Positions 1 to 6,904 of a stretch of DNA of 11,171 bases are shown here, piece by piece. Numbering within the stretch: the stretch's first letter is position 1; every line of letters begins with the position of its first letter. The DNA comes from Prevotella sp. GTDB lineage: Bacteria > Bacteroidota > Bacteroidia > Bacteroidales > Bacteroidaceae. Where the stretch lies: NCBI GenBank assembly GCA_003483565.1, contig DMYZ01000202.1, positions 1 to 11,171 on the forward strand, in the 5' to 3' direction. The translations under genes were made by a program, and so were the position numbers. The notes below the pieces were generated by a model. The model made no database searches. It was not told the DNA's origin and saw nothing but the letters and a program-made list of their open reading frames with translations.

Positions 1-626
1 CAGAAAAAGAGGGGTGCATGGCCATTGACAGTTATAAAGTGACATCTTGCAACTATACTCTTCATCTGAAAGCTCGTAAAGATGGAGGTCGTGAAGGTTT
101 TATTATTGTGTTCAATTATGTTGATCCAGACAATTACTGCTGGTTGAATTTGGGAGGATGGGGAAATACTCAACATGCCATCGAACAGGTGGTGAATGGT
201 ACCAAGTCACAAATTGCTTTAACTTCGGGGAGTGTAGAGCAGGGCAAGTGGTATAATGTAGATCTCACTATCCATGGTGACAGCATTTATGCTTCATTGG
301 GAGGGCAACAGATTTTTGCTACTCGATTGAAACCTAATACCACCCCGTTTGTATTTTCTTCCGCTACTTATGATGAAAAGACGGGAGAAGTGATCTTGAA
401 AGTTGCCAATACAGGTAAAGAAGCTACTACAGCAGATGCAGATGTAAAAAATATGAATATGACTTCTGCAAGGGTAATCCGTCTGGCATCTGCGAAGGGC
501 ACTAATGAAAACGACTTGACTGATCCTACTCATATCGTGCCGACAGAAGAGGAATTGAGTCCGGAGAAAAACAAGTTGGTCTTTACTGTTCCAGCTTATT
601 CGCTGAATATTGTAAGAATGAAATAA
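1..626 (+). CDS. GH51-type alpha-L-arabinofuranosidase, C-terminal fragment (5' end outside window)
   Basis: The reading frame is open from base 3 and ends at TAA 624-626; the ATG at 18 is internal, because the protein enters the window already inside a domain. Two parts are visible. The first, about 100 residues, is a beta-sandwich of LamG/DUF1080 type (KARKDGGREGF, then NYCWLNLGGWGN, then GKWYNVDLTIHGD). The second is the alpha-L-arabinofuranosidase C-terminal beta domain, recognised by strands rich in T and V, the stretch ARVIRLASAKGTNENDLTDP, the VPTEEELS segment and the terminal VPAYSLNIVRMK, which matches the usual end of GH51 proteins. The family removes terminal alpha-L-arabinofuranose from arabinan, arabinoxylan or arabinogalactan. 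The TIM barrel with its two catalytic glutamates lies upstream of the window and cannot be checked, nor can a signal peptide. The gene converges on the regulator at 784-3282 and shares a terminator with it. The family call rests on the C-terminal domains only. Confidence 0.8.
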   Translation, partial: EKEGCMAIDSYKVTSCNYTLHLKARKDGGREGFIIVFNYVDPDNYCWLNLGGWGNTQHAIEQVVNGTKSQIALTSGSVEQGKWYNVDLTIHGDSIYASLGGQQIFATRLKPNTTPFVFSSATYDEKTGEVILKVANTGKEATTADADVKNMNMTSARVIRLASAKGTNENDLTDPTHIVPTEEELSPEKNKLVFTVPAYSLNIVRMK

Positions 627-687
627 AGTAATTAGAAGAAATGTTGTGCTAGGTATAAAATTGTTTAGTGTAAATTATTTTGTATAG

Positions 688-713
688 TGAGTCTGGTCTA
701 TAAACCAGACTCA
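688..713. terminator. Hairpin, probable bidirectional terminator between convergent genes
   Basis: TGAGTCTGGT (688-697) pairs perfectly with ACCAGACTCA (704-713) around the 6-nt loop CTATAA. It lies 62 nt after the arabinofuranosidase stop and 71 nt after the stop of the minus-strand regulator, where a shared terminator is expected. The downstream T tracts are weak on both strands (TAGATTTCTCT on plus), so this may be an intrinsic terminator of modest strength or a 3'-end stabilising hairpin. Confidence 0.75.
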
Positions 714-783
714 TAGATTTCTCTAATATTAATTCTTTTATATTATTTGTAAGTATATTTTTCCTTGGATGATAGAATGCTTT

Positions 784-3282
784 CTAATCTTCTGGTTTGT
801 TACTGCTATAATTATAATCTTCATTGAAATCCTTTTGATATTCCCGGTTAAATATCTTTATGGCATTTTTTGCTTCGTATGGCTTGTTCAGTTTTTTAAA
901 GGATTTAATTTGTATGTCCAATGCATTTGCATTCAGAGGATCCGCATAAAATATCACTTTAGCTAATTCTATGGCAATATTATATTCTCTTTTTTTGTAG
1001 GCTTCATCTAGTTTCTTAGTGAGGGTAGGGATCAACATTTGTTCCTCTGTGGATTTGAATGGATCGAGAGTTGGCATATCCATTTCTTGAAGGAATTTAC
1101 CTCTTTTTAGTATAGAAATTAATTCAATGTTATTTGTATTTTCATCCGTGATCCTTTTAAGACATTCGTAATAATCACAATAAAATGGTTCATGTATTTC
1201 TAGCTTAAATGCCCCTTCTTGATAAATAACTTCGATTCCGTCTATTTCCTCGAGTACTTTCCTGAGATGATTCATGGTGACACTACGTGAATTCTTGATT
1301 TTTTCAATTGATTTGTTTTCCCATAGCATTGTGCCTAAAGATTTGGAGGATATACCATTGCTCTCGGAGTATTCAATCAGGATACAAAGAATTTCACGGA
1401 GTCGGTTGGTAAACATATAACTGATATCCCGGTTTTTACGGTCTCTTGCCATGAAATTACCAAATAAGTATATTGAATTCGGCCTTAACTGGTTTTTATT
1501 CAAATGGATTCGGACTTGCTGTTGAACAAGGTTTTCTTTGTTTTTTTTACGATAAAAAACTATTGTCATAATAGCAACGCAGCACAAGCAGATTGAAATA
1601 AAAATGGTATGTGACCATTTTTCTGACTCTGGAGCCTTAATGGCTTCAGCATATTCGGAAGCTGACAATATCGGAAAGTTGATGCTATATATTTTCAGTG
1701 TAGAAGAAATATCATTTTTTGATTCCAGAACAGTCACCATTATTTTTTGCTGTTGATGGTCATAGTACAGATTGGCATTAGTTGTGATCTTATCCGAATG
1801 GATTGGGATGGAATCTCCTAAAATCTGGTAACTTCCGTCTTTTATAGAAAAGCGGTAGAGTTTCAGATATGAATCGGAAAGAAATTCAGAGTAGCATAAG
1901 GTATAGAAATAATTTTGGTTGAAAAGAATCATATTCTTTACCGGAACGACATTCTGTTTCCCTTTCCAGTTTAATTCCCATAGTTTAGTTATTTTTTTAG
2001 TCTTTTTGCTCAACAGGTATAAATCATAAAAATATTTTCGTCCCACGGACTGGTCACCGGAGGCGTTTCCCATGCCCCCAAATAAATATACATTTTGTCC
2101 GTATTGCCCTACAGAAACAAAGTACCGTGGTTTCCGTGGTCCATGAAGTCCTTGCAATACCGACCATTTTCGGGTATGCAAATTATATACGTAGAATTGT
2201 TTGCTGTAGTGCATCGGTTCGAAACCACCATAAATGACTAATTCTTGTTTTCTTTCATCGAAAAATGCCCCGTGGTGATGTTCCTGGGCATAGAGTTGAT
2301 CCTTACTTTCCGAAGTCCATTTCATTTGGAATATATCAAGGCTGGCGATAGTTACATCTTGTGGCTCCTTGTTACTTTTGTAAACTTCGTAGGTGTATAT
2401 TTTTTTATTGAAATGGTCCAGAAAATTCATTCCCAGATAAATTTCTACGGGGCACCTGTTTGCAAATCGTTTACAAATCGTATGATTATTGCTGATATTA
2501 AAAATATTTATAAATCTTCGGTTGTAATAATAGATGTTTTGATTATAAGGATCATAGCAGCAACCGGCATTTGTGGGAGAAGAGAGTTTTTTTAGAAATT
2601 TCCAGTGATAAGAATCATTGATTCCCCAATAAGGATTTTGCACGTAACCAGTTTTGTTGCCATTTGTGTCGTATACATCATTGCCGCGGCTCTGGCTTAG
2701 CGGAAATTCATCAATTTCATGGTCTCCATTAATGATAAGGTTTTTCATGCCGAAAGTAGGTACATCAATGACATAGTCATTTCTGCCAAATACAAGATCA
2801 GGTTTTATTTCTTTTGGAAGTGAAGAATCGTGAAAGATTCTTTGGTGTCCATTGATTCTCATAGTAATGATTTTTTTATCGAGATTAAAATGCAAGCTGA
2901 AGGGGAACCAGTGTTTGTCTTTCAGCTCTTGCTGGTTAAATTTATATTTGATCAATTCTTTGTAGCCTTCTTTATTTAGCTCGATAATATTATCTTTTGA
3001 TCCATCCAGAAATATATTAAAGATCTCGTTATGTTTCAAATCTGTTATTCTAAGGATATAGCCGAATGGATTTGTATATGGAAATTGCATGTCAAAATCT
3101 ATATTATAATGATGGTGAAAAGTATTAACATCTTTTTTGAAGACATCGTATGAAGTCCTTTTTCGTATTGAATTAAAAGGATCTTTAAAGAAAAGTCCTT
3201 GCGCGCTGGCGTTTAATGAACCGAAGTACGACGTTATTGCTATTAGAAAGAATAGGATCAAGGTTTTCATTGATTGTATCAT
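784..3282 (-). CDS. Membrane-spanning LamG/kelch sensor with cytoplasmic SARP/OmpR-type winged-helix domain
   Basis: The protein has 832 residues. A Sec signal peptide covers about 5-28 (MKTLILFFLIAITSYFG to NASA-QG). Residues 55-187 look like a LamG/concanavalin sandwich (HWFPFSLHFNLDKKIITMRI, later FGMKNLIING). Residues 235-540 are kelch-like, with GG pairs at 352-353 (YGGF) and 402-403 (FGGM) followed by Y and W positions (W373, W435). A single transmembrane helix at 558-577 is followed by RKKNKE, which places the rest in the cytoplasm. Residues 603-697 fit a SARP/OmpR winged helix: YLFGNF, helices around FTNRLREILCILIEYSE, the LGTMLWEN motif, the recognition helix SRSVTMNHLRKVLEEI and the wing YQEGAFKLEI. 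Residues 745-815 look like TPR helices. No histidine kinase or receiver is present, so I infer direct one-component regulation of the divergent GH92 operon. The start is the longest in-frame ATG (3282); the ATG at 3270 fits the signal peptide and the predicted promoter better. Base composition is low in GC. The function is inferred from architecture. Confidence 0.85.
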   Translation of the reverse strand: MIQSMKTLILFFLIAITSYFGSLNASAQGLFFKDPFNSIRKRTSYDVFKKDVNTFHHHYNIDFDMQFPYTNPFGYILRITDLKHNEIFNIFLDGSKDNIIELNKEGYKELIKYKFNQQELKDKHWFPFSLHFNLDKKIITMRINGHQRIFHDSSLPKEIKPDLVFGRNDYVIDVPTFGMKNLIINGDHEIDEFPLSQSRGNDVYDTNGNKTGYVQNPYWGINDSYHWKFLKKLSSPTNAGCCYDPYNQNIYYYNRRFINIFNISNNHTICKRFANRCPVEIYLGMNFLDHFNKKIYTYEVYKSNKEPQDVTIASLDIFQMKWTSESKDQLYAQEHHHGAFFDERKQELVIYGGFEPMHYSKQFYVYNLHTRKWSVLQGLHGPRKPRYFVSVGQYGQNVYLFGGMGNASGDQSVGRKYFYDLYLLSKKTKKITKLWELNWKGKQNVVPVKNMILFNQNYFYTLCYSEFLSDSYLKLYRFSIKDGSYQILGDSIPIHSDKITTNANLYYDHQQQKIMVTVLESKNDISSTLKIYSINFPILSASEYAEAIKAPESEKWSHTIFISICLCCVAIMTIVFYRKKNKENLVQQQVRIHLNKNQLRPNSIYLFGNFMARDRKNRDISYMFTNRLREILCILIEYSESNGISSKSLGTMLWENKSIEKIKNSRSVTMNHLRKVLEEIDGIEVIYQEGAFKLEIHEPFYCDYYECLKRITDENTNNIELISILKRGKFLQEMDMPTLDPFKSTEEQMLIPTLTKKLDEAYKKREYNIAIELAKVIFYADPLNANALDIQIKSFKKLNKPYEAKNAIKIFNREYQKDFNEDYNYSSNKPED

Positions 3283-3298
3283 TTGATTATGTTTTGTA

Positions 3299-3329
3299 CA
3301 AAGGTAAATATAATTTTTAGTTTTTTCAA
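3299..3329 (-). promoter_or_regulatory. Predicted Bacteroides-type promoter of the membrane regulator gene
   Basis: On the minus strand, TACCTTTG (3306-3299) matches the Bacteroides -7 consensus TAnnTTTG exactly. TTG (3329-3327) lies 20 nt upstream of it, which is the usual distance to the -33 element. Transcription would begin near 3291-3295, so the upstream ATG (3282) would have a leader of only about 10 nt and the ATG at 3270 one of just over 20 nt. Confidence 0.7.
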
Positions 3330-3372
3330 TTAATTTTATAGTTTACATCCTTTTCTTATCATATTAATTTTA

Positions 3373-3404
3373 TTTTTAATCTGTTTTTAATCTTATTTTT
3401 AACC
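3373..3404 (+). promoter_or_regulatory. Three direct repeats at helical-turn spacing, candidate activator operator
   Basis: TTTTTAATC (3373-3381), TTTTTAATC (3384-3392) and TTTTTAACC (3396-3404) are repeated at 11- and 12-bp intervals, so they face the same side of the helix. The last repeat ends 10 bp before the TAATTTTG box. SARP regulators of actinomycetes are known to bind direct repeats one helical turn apart, ending about 8 bp upstream of the -10 element. The neighbouring regulator has a SARP-like domain, so this is a plausible operator. The spacer is very AT-rich, so chance repeats are a real alternative. Confidence 0.45.
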
Positions 3405-3414
3405 ATAGTTAGAC

Positions 3415-3422
3415 TAATTTTG
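3415..3422 (+). promoter_or_regulatory. Candidate -7 element for the GH92 operon
   Basis: TAATTTTG fits the Bacteroides TAnnTTTG consensus. No TTG or TTTG is found 19-21 nt upstream; the direct repeats occupy that place, which would fit an activator-dependent promoter. Initiation near 3426-3430 would give a leader of about 200 nt before the GH92 start. Confidence 0.45.
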
Positions 3423-3429
3423 TCAGAAT

Positions 3430-3627
3430 AAAAAGGATTAGACAGTTGTTCGTCAGTAATATTAAAAATATAATTATGTAGTAATGTCTAACGGAAAAAT
3501 AATGAGATGAAAGCACAAAACCTGAGAAAGCCGCTGACAGTATAGCCCTTATCATTTGTTGCTTGAGTCAAATTCATTGATTTTTAGTTTACTATCGAGA
3601 TAAGGTGTCAATATCAATTTATTATTA
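3430..3627 (+). other. Putative long 5' leader of the GH92 operon
   Basis: This is the rest of the 345-bp divergent spacer. It contains no gene on either strand that I can support. Two small features are visible. A 12-codon open frame at 3507-3545 (ATGAAAGCACAAAAC, product MKAQNLRKPLTV, stop TAG) resembles the first residues of an exported Bacteroides protein cut short. A 7-bp inverted repeat (CCTTATC 3547-3553 and GATAAGG 3599-3605, 45 nt apart) could close a large stem just before the GH92 start. I recognise no known riboswitch. Confidence 0.35.
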
Positions 3628-5895
3628 ATGAAAATGAAAACTATCAGATTATTGGTCATGGTTTTTAGCCTGGCTGTTTTTACAACGGAGATATCCGGCC
3701 GTACGTCCGCCGGATCATCAGATCTTGTACAGTATGTGGATCCCTGGATTGGTTCCGGCGGTCACGGTCACGTATTTGTCGGGGCGAGCGTTCCTTACGG
3801 AATGGTCCAGCTGGGACCGAGCAACAGCTACAAAGGCTGGGACTGGAGTTCAGAATATCATTATTCCGACAATGTCATTATCGGCTTCGCCCACACCCAT
3901 CTGAGTGGAACGGGATGTAATGACCTCGGCGATATTCTGCTGATGCCGATGAATGAAATCCAGACCGAACAGGGAGACCGGAAAGACGGGAGCAACGGTT
4001 ATGCCTCAACATATTCGCATAAAAATGAAGTAGTCCGTCCATATTACTATTCCGTCCTGCTGGACAAATACCAGATCCGGGCAGAACTGACGGCTACAGC
4101 CCGGGTAGGACTGCACCGGTATACTTATCCTTCCGGCAAGCCTTCTTATTTGCTGTTGGACCTGCAGTCGGGCAACGGTGATGACGCCTATGCCTGCTAT
4201 GCCCGTAAAATAGATGACTATACGATAGCGGGATATCGTTATGTCCACGGCTGGAGCCCTGACCGCAAGGTCTATTTCGTACTGAAAAGCAATATGAAAA
4301 TCGATCAGTTCACGCTCTATAACGACAACACCCCGACAGACCGTATCCAACTGAATGCCAAATCGGTGAAGTGTGTCCTGAATTTCGGGCAAGCCCGGCA
4401 AGTCCTCGTGAAGGTGTCCCTCTCTCCGGTCAGTACCGGCAATGCCGCAGAAAACATGCAGGCAGAACTCCCCGGTTGGGATTTTGAATCAGTGGAATCC
4501 TCCGGTAAAGCAGCCTGGAATGTGCAGCTGGGTAAAATCAGGGCACAGGCGTTCACGGAAAAGGGACGCCGCATATTCTATACGGCATTGTACCATACCA
4601 TGATCGATCCGTCCCTGTATTGTGATGTAAACGGCCAGTATCGCGGTATGGATGATATGATCTATACGGATCCGTCGAAATCAAACTATACGACCCTTTC
4701 ACTGTGGGATATTTATCGTGCATGGAATCCCCTGATGACCTTGATTCAGCCGGAGATGATACCTCACCTAGTAAATTCAATGCTGTCTGTCTATCACCAG
4801 CAGGACAAACTGCCGGTATGGCCTTTGTGGAACGGGGAGACAAACTGTATGCCGGGCTACAGTTCCGTTCCGGTCATTGCAGATGCCTTTTTGAAAGGTT
4901 TCACAGGCTTCAATGCTGAAGATGCCTTTGAGGCCATGAAGGCAACGGCCACCAACCCGGCCCAAAGTGGTGTTCCTGATGTGATGAAGGATGGCTTCAT
5001 TCCTTCCGAGAAAGTGGATGAGTCCGTGTCGAAAGCTATGGAGTATGCCGTTGATGACTGGGGGATAGCTGCCATGGCAAGGAAAATGGGGAAGACGGCG
5101 GATGCGGATATCTTTGCCAAACGTGCCGGCTATTACAAGAACTACTTCAATTCTTCCATAGGCTTTATATGTCCCCGGCTCTCGGACGGTTCCTGGAAAA
5201 CACCTTATCATCCTGCCATGGCAGGGGTGCGTGACTTTACGGAAGGCAACGGCTGGCAGTATACATTCTTTGCCCCGCAGGACCCTTACGGCTTGATACG
5301 TTTGTTTGGAGGTGACAGGAACTTCGCGAAGAAACTGGACCAGTTTTTCATCAATCACGACAGCATGGGCCCGAATGCCCAGAATGATATCTCAGGACTG
5401 ATAGGTCAGTATGCCCACGGCAATGAGCCGAGCCACCATATCGCTTACCTTTATGCTTATGCCGGACAACAGTGGAAAACAGCAGAGAAAGTGCGCCGTG
5501 TGATGGATCAGTTCTATACAGACCGCCCTGACGGCATTATCGGCAATGAGGACTGCGGGCAGATGTCGGCATGGTATATTCTTTCCGCCATGGGACTCTA
5601 TCAGGTGAATCCCTGTGACGGGGTGTTTGTTTTCGGCAGCCCTGTTCTGAACAGGGCAGAGATAGATGTTCCCGGCGGAGGGACATTCACGATGGAAGCT
5701 GCAGGAAACAGCCCGGAGAATAAATATATCGAAAAGGCCTATCTGAACGGAAAGCCCTACAACAAAAGCTATATCACATATAAGGATATCATGTCGGGCA
5801 GTACCTTGAAATTCATGATGAGCAGGAAACCGAACAAAAGCTTCGGCAGGGACCGGAAGCTTACGACCGGCTGTATTGAACAAAACAGGAAATAA
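3628..5895 (+). CDS. GH92 alpha-mannosidase, exported
   Basis: GH92 enzymes are Ca2+-dependent, inverting exo-alpha-mannosidases that trim alpha-1,2-, alpha-1,3-, alpha-1,4- or alpha-1,6-linked mannose from N-glycans and yeast mannans. The 755-residue length is typical. Residues 1 to about 24 form a signal peptide without a lipobox cysteine, so the enzyme is probably periplasmic. The N-terminal beta-sandwich (about 33-270) begins with YVDPWIGSGGHGHVFVG and carries the HTHLSGTG motif (89-96). The (alpha/alpha)6 catalytic domain (about 290-735) shows SLWDIYRAWNPL (358-369), TEGNGWQY (538-545), GNEPSHH (598-604) and GNEDCGQMSAWY (639-650). E539 is the likely general acid, by analogy with the B. 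thetaiotaomicron enzyme BT3990, and the acidic residues at 641-642 are candidates for the base site. The final 16 residues are a basic tail beyond the usual end. ATG 3628 follows an AT-rich leader; ATG 3634 is equally possible. GC content is clearly higher than in its neighbours. Linkage specificity cannot be read from the sequence. Confidence 0.96.
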   Translation: MKMKTIRLLVMVFSLAVFTTEISGRTSAGSSDLVQYVDPWIGSGGHGHVFVGASVPYGMVQLGPSNSYKGWDWSSEYHYSDNVIIGFAHTHLSGTGCNDLGDILLMPMNEIQTEQGDRKDGSNGYASTYSHKNEVVRPYYYSVLLDKYQIRAELTATARVGLHRYTYPSGKPSYLLLDLQSGNGDDAYACYARKIDDYTIAGYRYVHGWSPDRKVYFVLKSNMKIDQFTLYNDNTPTDRIQLNAKSVKCVLNFGQARQVLVKVSLSPVSTGNAAENMQAELPGWDFESVESSGKAAWNVQLGKIRAQAFTEKGRRIFYTALYHTMIDPSLYCDVNGQYRGMDDMIYTDPSKSNYTTLSLWDIYRAWNPLMTLIQPEMIPHLVNSMLSVYHQQDKLPVWPLWNGETNCMPGYSSVPVIADAFLKGFTGFNAEDAFEAMKATATNPAQSGVPDVMKDGFIPSEKVDESVSKAMEYAVDDWGIAAMARKMGKTADADIFAKRAGYYKNYFNSSIGFICPRLSDGSWKTPYHPAMAGVRDFTEGNGWQYTFFAPQDPYGLIRLFGGDRNFAKKLDQFFINHDSMGPNAQNDISGLIGQYAHGNEPSHHIAYLYAYAGQQWKTAEKVRRVMDQFYTDRPDGIIGNEDCGQMSAWYILSAMGLYQVNPCDGVFVFGSPVLNRAEIDVPGGGTFTMEAAGNSPENKYIEKAYLNGKPYNKSYITYKDIMSGSTLKFMMSRKPNKSFGRDRKLTTGCIEQNRK

Positions 5896-5901
5896 TTGAT
5901 T

Positions 5902-6831
5902 ATGGTTCATAAAATGATACGCAAAGTATTAATGTCCCTGTTCCTGCTGTCAGTTGCCGTTGCTGGCAGTGCCCAGCAGTTGACAGTGGGAACTTATAAT
6001 GTGAGAAATCACAATCATGAAGATGAATTGCAGGGCAATGGCTGGTCACAGCGCTGCCCTGTCATCTCCGAGTTGGTAACGTTTAATGATTTTGACATTT
6101 GGGGTGCGCAGGAAGTCTTGCATGACCAACTGGAGGATCTGTTATCGGGTATGCCCCAGTATGGTTATCTGGGAGTTGGCCGTGATGACGGTAAAACAAA
6201 GGGAGAGTATGCTCCGATCTTTTATAAGAAGAGTCGTTTCCTGGTATTGAAGGACGGTCATTTCTGGTTGTCCGAGCATACAGGCTATCCGAATAAAGGT
6301 TGGGATGCAGCCTGCATCAGGATATGTACATGGGGGTATTTTAAGGATTTGCAAACGAAGGAGAAGTTCTGGTTTTTCAATCTTCATATGGATCATATTG
6401 GTGTCGTGGCCCGTAGGGAAAGTTCCAAACTGGTTTTGAAGAAAATTAATGAAATGTGTGGCAAAGAGCCTGTAATATTGACAGGTGATTTTAATGTAGA
6501 CCAGACTCATGAAAGTTATCGATTGCTGGCTGATTCCGGCATCCTTCAAGATAGCTACGAGATAGCGGATATGAATTACACTTTGAATGGAACTTTTAAT
6601 GGTTTTGACCCTTTTACCAAAACAACCAGCCAAATAGATCATGTTTTTGTATCGAAACGATTTCACGTTTATCGTTTTGGCATTCTAACGGATACTTATC
6701 GTATTCCTCAGAAGTTAAAGGAAGAAATTCATGAAAAAGACGCACCGAAAGAGATTTCTTTTCATAAGTACGACATAAGAATGCCGTCTGATCATTTTCC
6801 TGTAAAAGTAATCTTACAATATCAGAAATAG
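5902..6831 (+). CDS. Exported endonuclease/exonuclease/phosphatase (EEP) family phosphoesterase
   Basis: This metal-dependent phosphoesterase of the DNase I/sphingomyelinase/inositol-phosphatase fold has 309 residues from ATG 5902. All catalytic motifs are present (numbering from that ATG): YNVR with N33, QE with metal-binding E71, NLHMDH with H162 and D164, TGDFN with D196 and N198, QIDH with D246, and SDHFP with D297 and H298. A signal peptide precedes them (MIRKVLMSLFLLSVAVAGSAQQ), so it acts outside the cytoplasm, which argues against a role in DNA repair. The ATG lies 6 nt after the GH92 stop, indicating co-transcription and probably translational coupling. An upstream TTG (5896) and ATG 5914 are alternative starts. 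Export beside an alpha-mannosidase suggests removal of phosphate or a phosphodiester from mannan or another glycoconjugate; from memory, a phosphatase also occurs in a B. thetaiotaomicron yeast-mannan locus. GC content falls along the gene. The family is certain, the substrate is not. Confidence 0.92.
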   Translation: MVHKMIRKVLMSLFLLSVAVAGSAQQLTVGTYNVRNHNHEDELQGNGWSQRCPVISELVTFNDFDIWGAQEVLHDQLEDLLSGMPQYGYLGVGRDDGKTKGEYAPIFYKKSRFLVLKDGHFWLSEHTGYPNKGWDAACIRICTWGYFKDLQTKEKFWFFNLHMDHIGVVARRESSKLVLKKINEMCGKEPVILTGDFNVDQTHESYRLLADSGILQDSYEIADMNYTLNGTFNGFDPFTKTTSQIDHVFVSKRFHVYRFGILTDTYRIPQKLKEEIHEKDAPKEISFHKYDIRMPSDHFPVKVILQYQK

Positions 6832-6904
6832 TCTATTGTTTCTCGATAATGTTTGAAATGGTAAGGGGATGTTTTATTATAAATCTTAAAATAAACATTA
6901 ATAT

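Noticed and set aside
2245..2595. 116-codon plus-strand open frame with hydrophobic runs
   Set aside because: It is the shadow of the kelch-like part of the minus-strand regulator; the hydrophobicity comes from AT-rich codons read in reverse.
4777..5358. 193-codon minus-strand open frame inside GH92
   Set aside because: It is antisense to a well conserved GH92 catalytic domain, has no recognisable domain, and is explained by the higher GC of that gene; the same applies to the other reverse frames in 4006-5910.
6854..6862. TAATGTTTG as a -7 promoter box before the GH42-like gene
   Set aside because: It has three instead of two bases between TA and TTTG, and no -33 element at the right distance.
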